From positions 1-36,890 of the forward strand of contig CAYJVB010000005.1 of the NCBI GenBank assembly GCA_964373575.1: a stretch of DNA of 36,890 bases, in the 5' to 3' direction. Made by a program: the position numbers and the translations under genes. The notes beneath the pieces were generated by a model. The model saw nothing but the letters and a program-made list of their open reading frames with translations, searched no databases and had not been told where the DNA came from. Positions 16,101-28,940 of this stretch are shown one piece after another; the stretch's first letter is position 1, and each line of letters begins with the position of its first letter. The stretch is from CAYJVB01 sp964373575 (lineage in GTDB: Archaea; Aenigmatarchaeota; Aenigmatarchaeia; CG10238-14).

Positions 16101-16259
16101 CTATTGAATAATTAATTCAATAAAAATAGGTGATTGATTAAAATCCGTACCAACGTTTTCTTCTTTTATTTCCCTCAACAATGTTTCTTCTTCTGTTTCG
16201 TTGCCTTCTGGCCTTCCGCCTAAACTAGTCCAAATATCTTTACCTACTTTTCTAACCAT
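16101..16259 (-). pseudogene. Nudix hydrolase remnant
   Basis: A 52-residue open frame from ATG 16259 contains IWTSLGGRPEGNE, then TLLREIKEEN. This matches most of the Nudix box (G-x5-E-x7-R-E-U-x-E-E), but Val follows where the box needs Gly. The codons just upstream (FDDNKFF) also look like the strand that precedes the box, and they directly abut the tuf stop. The N-terminal strands and everything after the box are missing, whereas Nudix domains need about 130 residues. The metal-binding Glu residues remain but the fold cannot be complete, so this is probably a decayed gene between tuf and rpsJ. Confidence 0.7.
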
Positions 16260-16280
16260 AAAGAATTTGTTGTCATCAAA

Positions 16281-17561
16281 TCATTTAGTAGCCTTAATAA
16301 CATCCAAAACAATTCCTGCTGCTACAGTTGTACCCATATCTCTAATAGCAAATCTAGCTAATTGTGGTATATCAGCCTGTTTCTCAACAACTAATGGTTT
16401 TGTGGGAACAACTTTGATTCTTGCAGCATCACCTGTTTTAATGAAATCTGGTTTCTCTTGCACAACCGCACCCGTTTTAGGATCAATTTTTGCAATAATC
16501 TCTTCAACCTTGCATGCAACAGAAGCTGTACCAATATGGAAAACAGGGGTATATCCGGCAGTTATAACTGTCGGGTGTTGCAAAACAATAATTTGTGCTG
16601 TAAATTCTTTAGCAACGGATGGGGGATTATTCGTTAGACCGCAAACATCTCCTCTTTTAACATCTCCTTTTCCGATACCACGTACATTAAATCCTACATT
16701 ATCTCCTGGCCTAGCTTCCGGTTGTTGTTTATGGAACATTTCAATTGTCTTTACTTCACCCACTGCACCAGAAGGCATAAAAACAACTTTATCACCAACT
16801 TTCAAAACACCTGTATCGATTCTACCAACAGGAACTGTACCTATTCCTGTAATTGTATATGCGTCCTGAATTGGAATTCTCAATGGCTTATTTACAGGTT
16901 GTTCTGGTGGTGTTATTGAAGCGTCCATAGAGTCAACTAAAGTAGATCCTTTATACCAAGGCATCTTATCAGATTTTTTAACCACATTATCTCCAACAAA
17001 AGCTGAAACAGGAACAAAAGGTATTGTATCAACTTTATATCCAACTGATTGTAACAATTTCTTTACATCGGTAACCAAAGCATTGAATTTAGTTTCATCA
17101 TAATTAACTGCGTCCATTTTGTTTATTGCGACAATAAGTTGATTTATTCCCAATACTTTCAAAAGAAATGTATGCTCTCTTGTTTGATCTTGAATTCCTT
17201 CACCAGGCTTAACTGATACAACAAGAATAGCAGCATCTGCTTGTGAAGCACCTGTGATCATATTTTTAACAAAATCCCTGTGGCCAGGTGCATCAATTAT
17301 AATATAATAATATTTCTTTGATTGGAAAGGCGTATGCATAATATCAATAGTCAAACCTCTTTCTCTTTCTTCCTTTAGTCTATCCATTAAGAAAGCGAAT
17401 TCAAAGGTCTCTTTCTTTAACTCTTTGGCCAATTCTTTCATTTTTCTTAACTGATCTTCTCTGACAGATCCTGAATCAAATAATAGTCTTCCTATTAATG
17501 TAGACTTTCCAGCATCTACGTGTCCTGATGACATAACATTTAACTTCATCATTTCGGCCAA
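16281..17561 (-). CDS. tuf: Elongation factor 1-alpha (EF-Tu homologue)
   Basis: This 426-residue GTPase delivers aminoacyl-tRNA to the ribosome. The motifs are GHVDAGKST (G1), DIMHTPF (G2 region), [11 protein letters not shown] (G3), NKMDAV (G4) and VPVSAF (G5), followed by the two beta-barrel domains with [20 protein letters not shown] and [12 protein letters not shown] 17561 is chosen because GGAGGTG lies 6 nt upstream; an upstream in-frame TTG at 17576 would overlap that site. ATGs 9 and 12 nt further in are alternatives. It follows fusA after 47 nt, where TTTAAAAA near 17600-17607 could provide a separate promoter. Confidence 0.96.
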   Translation of the reverse strand: MAEMMKLNVMSSGHVDAGKSTLIGRLLFDSGSVREDQLRKMKELAKELKKETFEFAFLMDRLKEERERGLTIDIMHTPFQSKKYYYIIIDAPGHRDFVKNMITGASQADAAILVVSVKPGEGIQDQTREHTFLLKVLGINQLIVAINKMDAVNYDETKFNALVTDVKKLLQSVGYKVDTIPFVPVSAFVGDNVVKKSDKMPWYKGSTLVDSMDASITPPEQPVNKPLRIPIQDAYTITGIGTVPVGRIDTGVLKVGDKVVFMPSGAVGEVKTIEMFHKQQPEARPGDNVGFNVRGIGKGDVKRGDVCGLTNNPPSVAKEFTAQIIVLQHPTVITAGYTPVFHIGTASVACKVEEIIAKIDPKTGAVVQEKPDFIKTGDAARIKVVPTKPLVVEKQADIPQLARFAIRDMGTTVAAGIVLDVIKATK

Positions 17562-17608
17562 TTTATACACCTCCAAATATCAAATCTATTTATCTTCAGT
17601 TTTTAAAT

Positions 17609-20600
17609 TTATTCTGGTTTTGGTAACTCTTCAGGTAAACCTTTTCGTTTTCTTATCTTCTTTATGGTTTGATCCTGCAAGTCTTTTGGTAACCTCTCGA
17701 ATATAACATCTATTAAACTATAAAAACCTTTCCCTCCAGTAGCAGACTTAAGTGCCGAATTAAACCCAAACATTTCTATAACAGGAAGTTTAGCTTTGAT
17801 CATAGTCACACCCCTATCTTCTTCCATCTCGAGAATTTGCCCTCTTCTGTTTTGTATCTCTTTAATAGCTCCACCCATTACCTCTCCAGGAACATCTATT
17901 CTAATGATTTGTTTTGGTTCAAGTAAAACAGGGTTCCCCTGAAGTATTCCATACATTATTCCCCACCTTATCGCAGGTAAAACTTGACCAGGGCCTCTAT
18001 GTACAGGATCTTCATGCAACTCAGCATTATACAACGTGACTTTAATACCAGTACACTGTTCTTTAGTTAGTGGTCCCTCGTCCATTACATGTTTAAAGGC
18101 TTCTTTCAACATTTCTTCAGCCTCATTTAGATATTGAATACCCTTTGTTGCATCCACGAACATACTTTTATTATAAATAATCCAAATATTTTTAACTTCC
18201 TGTGCGCTCATTCCTAAATCCATTAATTTTTTTATTACATCTGGGTGTTTTTTCTTAAAATCAACTTCTGAAGAAATTTCACCCTTTGACATAGCTTCTC
18301 CAATTTTTTCGTCCATTGGCTCAACATACATGTAGAATTTATTGTGCTTGTTTGGAGATTTCCCTTCAACATTTTGTGATTTAGCACTAATTGTCTCACG
18401 ATAAACTACAACGGGCGGTGAAGTTTCTACTTCTAGTCCCTGTTCTTTCAGTTTTCTTTCAACTTTCGCATCAAGATGAAGTTCACCGAGTCCTGAAACC
18501 AGATATTCCCCAGTTTCCTCATCAATTTTAACTTTTATTGTAGTATCCTCTCTTTCTAACTTTTTAAGAAATATTATAAGTTTGTTTAAATCTTGTGGTT
18601 TTTTGGGTTCAATTGCCTTAGTAACAACAGGTTCAAATATGTGAGTTATTTGTTCAAATGATTCTATAACATGTTCAGGGTCACATATAGTTTCACCGGA
18701 AAATGCTTCTGCGAGGCCAACAATACCAACAATATTACCGGCAACAACCTCCTCAACCTGAATTCTGTGAGGACCTTTGTAAACACTGACTTGTTGTATT
18801 CTCTGTTTTTTATGCTGTCCTATCAAATAAACTTCTTGTCCTCTAGTCATTTTTCCAGAAAAAATTCTTGCAGTGGCGACGTAACCAGCGTGAGGATCTG
18901 GATTTAATTTTGTAACAACAGCTGATAATATTCCATTAGGGTTAACATCAATCATGTTTTTCCCAACATCACTTTCTAAGTCTCCTTTCCAAATTTTTGC
19001 AATCCTATATTTTTGAGCAATAAGTGGCGAAGGTAAGTGTGTTATTATCATATCCAAAACAACTCGGTGCAATGGTGCTTTCTTGGATAATTCTGCGTCG
19101 TTTTCTTGCATTGTTAAATCTATAATATCTTTGAATGTTATCCCGTGATTTTTCATATAAGGAACAGAAATGCCCCATTTTCTTAGAGCAGAACCAAACG
19201 TGACAGATCCATTTTCAACATTAACTAGCCACTTCTCTTTGAATTCTTCCTCTACATATTTTTGAATTAAGTAATTGACTTCACTGATAATCTTCATAAA
19301 TCTTTCTTGGATCTGATCCGGAGTTAATTTCAATTCTCTGATTAGTCTATCAACTTTATTAATGAAAAGAACTGGTTTAACTCTCTCTCTTAAAGCCTGC
19401 CTTAAAACTGTTTCAGTCTGTGGCATTATAGTTTCTACTGCATCTACCAAAACAATTGCCCCATCAACCGCACGCATAGCTCTTGTTACGTCTCCGCCAA
19501 AATCAACGTGTCCCGGTGTGTCGATAAGATTAACAAGATAGTTTTTATCCTTGAATTTGTGAATCATGCTAGCATTAGCAGACCATATTGTAATACCCCT
19601 TTCCTGTTCTTGTGGATCAAAATCCATGAACAATTGTTTGCCTGCTAACTCTTCAGAAATCATGCCTGCACCAGAAAGTAGATTATCAGAGAATGTAGTA
19701 TTATGTATAAACATACCTTCAGCAACAAAATTATGATTATCAGGAACTGTAAAATCGTAAACAAATTCTTCGTTTATGACTTCTAATGATTTAACTTCAA
19801 TAAATGCTAATTCTGGATTAAAAAATTTATTAATTTTTTCTGGTGGTATGTTATAATTCTCACAAACTTCGGTTGCTTTTTTAGAATCGTTGATTCTTAA
19901 TAACAAATTCCCACTTGAAACCGATATTGGTATTTTATCAGAAACTAGGCTACCAGAAATTCCTTGAGCTAAAAATTCGGCTTTTAATAGCTTCTCTTCT
20001 AAATTGAATCCTATTTTTTCTATGAAATTAATTAAAGATGTTCCACTTAAGGATATAGTGTTATCTTTCTCAATTATCGGAATGCAACCAAACCTCAACA
20101 AAAATAAACTCAAATCTTCTATCATCCGATTACTTGCTGATGATATTGTTATTGCTCTTCTACTCTTCTCGACACTACCATCTGTATCAAAGTATCCTCT
20201 TAGAAATTTAGAAGAATATTCTTTCGGGGATCTTAAAAGAAATTCCGATATTTTAATGTTATAACTCTTTCTTTTAATTGGATAATCAAATAAAGAATTT
20301 AATATCTCCACTAATGTTTGATTTGTTACAATCTCTGGTGTTCTATATCCATAATTTCTAAATGTCAAACTAATAGATAATTCACTGCATATATGGGTAA
20401 ATTTTTTACCTAATTCTTCTTTACCAACTATAAATTTTTTATTTGATCCGTCTCCAGTTAGTAGACCAACTAAATAATAAAAACTTTCAAAATTCTGGGG
20501 TAATCTCATTGAATTCGAACTTTTTCCTCTTTTACCACCAGTTCTATAAATAATGGTCTCAATATTATCATAAAGATTTTCTAATTCAACATTTAAAATT

Positions 20601-21298
20601 TTGGATAAATTGATGATATCACTTAAAAGATATCTATACTGCCAAGAGCCATGATATAGGGATTTGAGTTTTAATGATGTATTTATTTTTTTAGCAACAT
20701 TTTTAGAATTTAGACTTAAAATCAGATTTTTTATTTCTTCACCAAACTGGGGCTTTAATCGGACATAAAATCTCTTTTTCATCAATATAAGAAGAATTTC
20801 TTTCTTTATGTTGACGTTATTTTCGGCATCAAGTTTGCGTGAACACACAATTCTATCTCCTAATTTAATGTTTTTAGCTTCTTTTTCTACAAAATCTAAG
20901 TTATCATGTACAATAAATTTGTGTTCAGGTGTAGTGGCAATGCTAAACCCATTTCGCAATTTTATTCTTATTAAATTACCACCATTTAACTTCCATGCTA
21001 ATTCTATTGGTTTGATTTCTATTTTACCAGTTTTTTTATTTAAAGAATATATTTTTATATTCAAATTTGTTGTATCATAAATAACATGATTCTCTGTATC
21101 TTCGAATTTATTGCACTCACTTTCAGCTAATTCAAAAAGTTTTTTAGCTGTCATAATATCTCCATCATGCAACAATAGTCTAGAATCTCCAGTTATACAC
21201 TTTCCGTGATCAATATGAGCGACCGTCCCTATATTCCTTATTTGTTCGGGTTTATACATTAGTTCTTGAATACTTTCAGTCAAGTTTTTTTCTGTCAT
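17609..21298 (-). CDS. fusA: Elongation factor 2 with an in-frame intein
   Basis: A 1229-codon gene: a 729-residue EF-2, the translocation GTPase, plus a 500-residue intein. The N-extein ends in VAHIDHGK and the C-extein resumes TTFSDNLLSGAG, so splicing restores the G1 motif AHIDHGKTT. Further motifs are QERGITI, DTPGHVDFGGDV (G3) and NKVDRL (G4). DPVHRGPGQ near the C-terminus includes the His normally modified to diphthamide. AGGAGA lies 5 nt before the ATG. It is downstream of rpsG and the tRNA-binding protein, as in the archaeal str-type cluster. Without splicing the protein could not bind GTP normally. Confidence 0.97.
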   Translation of the reverse strand: MTEKNLTESIQELMYKPEQIRNIGTVAHIDHGKCITGDSRLLLHDGDIMTAKKLFELAESECNKFEDTENHVIYDTTNLNIKIYSLNKKTGKIEIKPIELAWKLNGGNLIRIKLRNGFSIATTPEHKFIVHDNLDFVEKEAKNIKLGDRIVCSRKLDAENNVNIKKEILLILMKKRFYVRLKPQFGEEIKNLILSLNSKNVAKKINTSLKLKSLYHGSWQYRYLLSDIINLSKILNVELENLYDNIETIIYRTGGKRGKSSNSMRLPQNFESFYYLVGLLTGDGSNKKFIVGKEELGKKFTHICSELSISLTFRNYGYRTPEIVTNQTLVEILNSLFDYPIKRKSYNIKISEFLLRSPKEYSSKFLRGYFDTDGSVEKSRRAITISSASNRMIEDLSLFLLRFGCIPIIEKDNTISLSGTSLINFIEKIGFNLEEKLLKAEFLAQGISGSLVSDKIPISVSSGNLLLRINDSKKATEVCENYNIPPEKINKFFNPELAFIEVKSLEVINEEFVYDFTVPDNHNFVAEGMFIHNTTFSDNLLSGAGMISEELAGKQLFMDFDPQEQERGITIWSANASMIHKFKDKNYLVNLIDTPGHVDFGGDVTRAMRAVDGAIVLVDAVETIMPQTETVLRQALRERVKPVLFINKVDRLIRELKLTPDQIQERFMKIISEVNYLIQKYVEEEFKEKWLVNVENGSVTFGSALRKWGISVPYMKNHGITFKDIIDLTMQENDAELSKKAPLHRVVLDMIITHLPSPLIAQKYRIAKIWKGDLESDVGKNMIDVNPNGILSAVVTKLNPDPHAGYVATARIFSGKMTRGQEVYLIGQHKKQRIQQVSVYKGPHRIQVEEVVAGNIVGIVGLAEAFSGETICDPEHVIESFEQITHIFEPVVTKAIEPKKPQDLNKLIIFLKKLEREDTTIKVKIDEETGEYLVSGLGELHLDAKVERKLKEQGLEVETSPPVVVYRETISAKSQNVEGKSPNKHNKFYMYVEPMDEKIGEAMSKGEISSEVDFKKKHPDVIKKLMDLGMSAQEVKNIWIIYNKSMFVDATKGIQYLNEAEEMLKEAFKHVMDEGPLTKEQCTGIKVTLYNAELHEDPVHRGPGQVLPAIRWGIMYGILQGNPVLLEPKQIIRIDVPGEVMGGAIKEIQNRRGQILEMEEDRGVTMIKAKLPVIEMFGFNSALKSATGGKGFYSLIDVIFERLPKDLQDQTIKKIRKRKGLPEELPKPE
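19700..21199 (-). mobile_element. LAGLIDADG intein inserted in the EF-2 P-loop
   Basis: The intein covers residues 34-533 of the precursor. It begins with Cys (CITGDSRLLL, block A), has TPEHKF (block B) with the Thr/His of the splicing site, and ends VYDFTVPDNHNFVAEG...IHN (blocks F and G). The next residue is Thr, the nucleophile for the second step. Two homing-endonuclease motifs are visible, VGLLTGDGS and LRGYFDTDGS, both retaining the catalytic acidic residues. It therefore looks like a full-length, probably splicing-competent intein that may still home. It is inserted between Lys and Thr of GKT. Confidence 0.95.
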
Positions 21299-21364
21299 TT
21301 TTGTCTCCTATTAGTCAAATTTATTCATGAATTTTGAAAATATGCATATTTATTTCTAATTTTC

Positions 21365-21379
21365 TTCCTTATTAAGGAA
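21365..21379. repeat. Short inverted repeat upstream of fusA
   Basis: TTCCTT and AAGGAA are separated by 3 nt in the 205-nt gap between the tRNA-binding protein gene and fusA. It could mark an operator or a weak terminator. TATA-like stretches (ATATTAAAG and AATAAATATG on the minus strand) flank it. The rest of the gap shows nothing definite. Confidence 0.3.
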
Positions 21380-21503
21380 TTAAACTTTAATATGTTTATT
21401 TTCAAGAATGAAATAAAGTGGCCCTCTTAAAGCTTGATAACATAATATTTGTCGATTAATTTTTGATCTCATATTTCTTTTAGGATTTGATCAGTTATTT
21501 AAT

Positions 21504-21824
21504 TCATTTTATCTTACTACCATTTGGTATTTTATTTTCTGGCACTAATAACATGGGTTCTCCGAATGCATCTATTGCAACAAAAATACCATTACTTTCA
21601 ACTCCTCTTATTCTTGCCTTTTCAATATTAAGTACTATTGGTACTTGTTTCCCTATAAGATCTTCAGGTTTATATTTATGACCAAAACCTGCTACTACCT
21701 GTCTCTTCTCGTTCCCCATATCAACTATAATTTTTAGTAATTTATCTGTCCCTAAAACTCTTTCAACTTCTAGCACGGTTCCTATTTTGATTTCTAATTT
21801 TGCAAAATCATCGAATTTCAACAT
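21504..21824 (-). CDS. OB-fold tRNA-binding protein (MetRS C-terminal domain/CsaA/Trbp111-like)
   Basis: A 106-residue stand-alone tRNA-binding domain. Typical features are KLEIKIGTVLEVERV at the start, then KLLKIIVDMG, RQVVAGFGHKY and a VPIVLNIEKARIRGVESNG segment, which match the EMAP-II/MetRS-beta fold. It may act as a separate beta subunit for methionyl-tRNA synthetase or as a structure-specific tRNA chaperone. ATG 21824 is preferred because the preceding GGTGGAG is a ribosome-binding site at suitable spacing and the gene then begins 4 nt after the rpsG stop. It is part of the rpsL-rpsG-fusA operon. Confidence 0.88.
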   Translation of the reverse strand: MLKFDDFAKLEIKIGTVLEVERVLGTDKLLKIIVDMGNEKRQVVAGFGHKYKPEDLIGKQVPIVLNIEKARIRGVESNGIFVAIDAFGEPMLLVPENKIPNGSKIK

Positions 21825-21828
21825 AAAT

Positions 21829-22431
21829 TTATCTCGCTCCACCAGCTTCTCTCTCAATTCTCTCTTTTTCTCTTATCGCTTCAGATTTAGAAGCATCGTT
21901 TTTGTATGCAGCAATAATTTCATTAACCAATTCGTCTGACATTGAAGACCTTTTTCCAAACGATTTTCTATAAGCCGATTGTGTTATTATCGATAAAGCA
22001 AGATCAACTCTTCTTTGAGGAGAAGTAACAACTGCTTTTCTTACCATCATTCCTCCCATTTGATATGAAGCAATCTCTTCTCTAAGTGCAGCATTTTCAA
22101 TAGCCCCAACAAAAACTTTCAATGGGTTTTCATTTGTTTTCTTTTCGATTTTCTCAAAAACTTCTTTTACAATATTAAAAATTGTCTGTGTTTTCCCAGT
22201 ATTTCTACCAGATGTTATTAAATGTTTTTTTCCTTTGTGTCCAGAAATCATTAGTTTGTTCGTAAATCTTTCTATTATGTTCATGTAAGATTTATGAAAT
22301 GGTTTTCTTGAATGTTTACCTCCCGACTTGGGAATAAGAACTGGTGTAAGATTAATGTAAGGTCTAAGGCCTGTATCATTAACCTGAACGTTTTGAAAAC
22401 TCCATCTATTAAAAGCCTTAATCTCGGACAT
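21829..22431 (-). CDS. rpsG: Ribosomal protein S7 (uS7)
   Basis: This 200-residue protein nucleates assembly of the 30S head and lines the E site. The archaeal N-terminal extension carries FNRWSFQNVQVND. The core has INLTPVLIPKSGGKH, NIIERFTNKLM, GRNTGKTQ and VGAIENAALREEI, followed by YQMGG and SPQRRVDLALSII. The C-terminal helix has SMSDELVNEIIAAY and ends in a charged tail. It begins 4 nt after the rpsL stop in the same operon. Confidence 0.97.
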   Translation of the reverse strand: MSEIKAFNRWSFQNVQVNDTGLRPYINLTPVLIPKSGGKHSRKPFHKSYMNIIERFTNKLMISGHKGKKHLITSGRNTGKTQTIFNIVKEVFEKIEKKTNENPLKVFVGAIENAALREEIASYQMGGMMVRKAVVTSPQRRVDLALSIITQSAYRKSFGKRSSMSDELVNEIIAAYKNDASKSEAIREKERIEREAGGAR

Positions 22432-22435
22432 AAAA

Positions 22436-22861
22436 CTACCTCATTGGTTTTTGTTTTTTACCTTTTATTATTTCAGATAAAGAAACACCGTTAACAGCGA
22501 CAACCCTATATTTCAAACCCCATTGGCTTCCAACAGACCCACCTTGAGAACCACCACTACCTTCTATTAATACTTCATCGTGTTCGTTAATGTGATCAAT
22601 GGCATGATTACCTGGAACAAAAGCTGTTACTTGAGTATTGTTTTTTATTAACTGAACCCTGACAGCTTTTATCAGACCAGAAGATGGCTGCTTTTGTTCG
22701 ACAGTTCTCTTAGCTATAACTATACCTTTACCTTGTGGAGAGTCTCCCAAAGGTTCTTTCTTTTTTAAGTGAAGCATTCTCTTCATATATCCAACATCTT
22801 TCCACTTCAACCTCTGTCTAGACTTTCTCAATTTTCTTGCCGCAAATTCTCCTCTTGCCAT
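22436..22861 (-). CDS. rpsL: Ribosomal protein S12 (uS12), with atypical decoding loops
   Basis: A 141-residue S12, the decoding-centre protein. It is recognised by the N-terminal RKSRQRLKWKD, the KAVRVQLIKN strand, VTAFVPGN and the C-terminal VVAVNGVSLSEIIKG. Two highly conserved loops differ from the archaeal consensus I know: QPSSGLIK replaces the usual QPNSAIRK, and VGSQWGLKY replaces the usual GDIPGVR[WY] segment. The start codon shares one nt with the nusA stop (TAATG). Position between nusA and rpsG is standard. The departures are real in the sequence; their effect is unknown. Confidence 0.95.
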   Translation of the reverse strand: MARGEFAARKLRKSRQRLKWKDVGYMKRMLHLKKKEPLGDSPQGKGIVIAKRTVEQKQPSSGLIKAVRVQLIKNNTQVTAFVPGNHAIDHINEHDEVLIEGSGGSQGGSVGSQWGLKYRVVAVNGVSLSEIIKGKKQKPMR

Positions 22862-23277
22862 TATTTCACCCTTAATTCTGAGATGTTATGTATTCTCTTT
22901 AATATCTCCTTAAATATTTTAATCCTTTCCCCTCCCCTTCCAATTATAATACCTCTATCTTGTCTGTTTACCTTTATCTCAGCGACCATTTTACCGTCTT
23001 CATTAACAATTTCTACATCTCTGCCTATAGGAATTAGATGCCTAACAAATTCAGCAGGATCAGATGAATATTCAAAAACCTTCACCTTCCTTCCAAGAAT
23101 CTTCTCAACATGTTTAATAGAATTACCGCCTTTTCCGATTGCCAAGCCTATTTTTCCTTCTTCAACAACGTAGTAAACAGTATCACCGTTAACAAAACAG
23201 TCTCTAACACCTACTTTAGTTATATTTTCAAAGGCCGTTAGCATTCTAATCGTATCTGTATTAAATGTTATTGTCAC
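22861..23277 (-). CDS. nusA: Archaeal NusA, transcription elongation/termination factor
   Basis: This 138-residue short archaeal NusA consists essentially of two KH domains. Their RNA-binding loops are IGLAIGKGGNSIKHVEKIL and GIIIGRGGERIKIFKEIL. The S1 and other domains of bacterial NusA are absent, as is normal for archaea. It overlaps L30e upstream by 4 nt and rpsL downstream by 1 nt, within the RNAP-ribosomal protein operon. Confidence 0.95.
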   Translation of the reverse strand: MTITFNTDTIRMLTAFENITKVGVRDCFVNGDTVYYVVEEGKIGLAIGKGGNSIKHVEKILGRKVKVFEYSSDPAEFVRHLIPIGRDVEIVNEDGKMVAEIKVNRQDRGIIIGRGGERIKIFKEILKRIHNISELRVK

Positions 23278-23552
23278 TTTTGATTACCTTTTATTGCTAA
23301 TATGCTGACTGTAAATGGTTTACCGCATATAAGTCCCAAATTTACACTGTCATTATCAAAGTTTTTAACACTTACCTTAGCAACTTTAGCATTGTGCTCG
23401 ATTATTTCTCTTCTCTCTTTAGGAATGTTATTCGAAATAACAATCAATTCTAGATTTTTTGATTTAACAGCCTTAACAACGTTATTATAACCTAAAATAA
23501 CATGGTTAAGTTTTACTTTTTCTTGGATAAGTTTAGTTAAATCAGCTGTCAT
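23274..23552 (-). CDS. rpl30e: Ribosomal protein L30e-family RNA-binding protein
   Basis: A 92-residue L7Ae/L30e-fold protein: KLNHVILGYNNVVKAVKSKN, LIVISNNIPKERRE, then LGLICGKPFTVSILAI. The GxxxVxKAVKS and SNN.PKE motifs are standard for L30e, which binds a kink-turn in rRNA. It overlaps the end of rpoA'' by 11 nt and the start of nusA by 4 nt, the usual archaeal order. Confidence 0.94.
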   Translation of the reverse strand: MTADLTKLIQEKVKLNHVILGYNNVVKAVKSKNLELIVISNNIPKERREIIEHNAKVAKVSVKNFDNDSVNLGLICGKPFTVSILAIKGNQK

Positions 23553-24652
23553 CTTCTTCTCCTATCTTAGCAACTAGCTCGAACATCCCTGTACCAACTG
23601 GAACCTGATGATTAATCATCACATTATCAAATATGCCATCAAATGTATCAACCTCGTTCCTTACTGAAGCTCTAACTAAATGCTTTGTGGTCTCTTCAAA
23701 ACCTGCCCTTGCTAAAACGGATGATCCCATTCCTGCAACACCATATCTCCCTACAGCTTTGATATCCCCTATTAATGTCATAATATCAGCCACAAGGTTT
23801 ATATGTCTTTCATCTATATCCAAACCTTGCTGTTGAATAGTCTCAGTGATTTCTTTAATTAAAACAGACCTTCCTGCTTCTATTCCCAATACTTTGGCCA
23901 TTTCATGAATATTATTTGAATAGCATCTTTTGAAATCGACTTCTTCCAATAGCACAGCTTTTGCAAAATTCGATCCCAATGTTTTAATAACCCAGTCTTT
24001 TCCCTCCTTGATGACGATTGTGTTTTTAATACCTTGCAAACCCGTGACATGAAGGGCCAGTGATTTTTTCTTTACCTGTTCAAGTTCTTTTATGGTCACT
24101 TCCTTCTGGAGTGGTTCAATCTCTATTCCGGTTGCCAAAATTTTAACCTTGTAATCTTTAAATGTTTTTTCCAATTTGTCTGTAATTTCCTGTAATGTAG
24201 ATTTCTTGATTTTCTTTGTTTCCATTTTTATTTTCTTATTTGTTAGATCAATAGAAACTGTGATAACAAAATTTCTCAATCTCTTTTCCCTAATATCTCT
24301 AGCAAATTCCTCTGCCTTAGGTTGTGTGTTATATTTTGATTTCAGATACAAAGTCATGATAGGAGTCTTTGATTCTTTCCTAGCATCGAAAATTTCAATT
24401 AATCTTGGCAAACCCAAAGTAATTTGAACACCTGCAGAAGCCGCAAAGTGGAAGGTTCTCATTGTCATTTGAGTAGCTGGTTCAGATATTGATTGGGCAG
24501 AAATAATACCTATAGCTTCACCTGGTTCAAAGATGCTTCTTGCATATTCTTTATTAACCATTTCTATAAGTTTTTCCTTTTGATTAGATGATAATTTCTT
24601 TGCCTTGCTAACTCTATCTATTTCTTCCCACATTTTCTTGGGCAAATAACTG

Positions 24653-28936
<4,284 letters not shown>

Positions 28937-28940
28937 TCAC

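Noticed and set aside
16104..16120. TTGAAT/ATTCAA palindrome
   Set aside because: It lies inside the end of the Nudix remnant in AT-rich DNA and is short; it is not strong enough to call an operator for rpsJ.
16201..16869. 222-codon plus-strand open frame
   Set aside because: Antisense to EF-1alpha; composition reflects the complement of its codons.
19700..21199. Intein region as a separate homing-endonuclease gene
   Set aside because: The frame is continuous with EF-2 on both sides and the splicing residues are present, so it is an in-frame intein.
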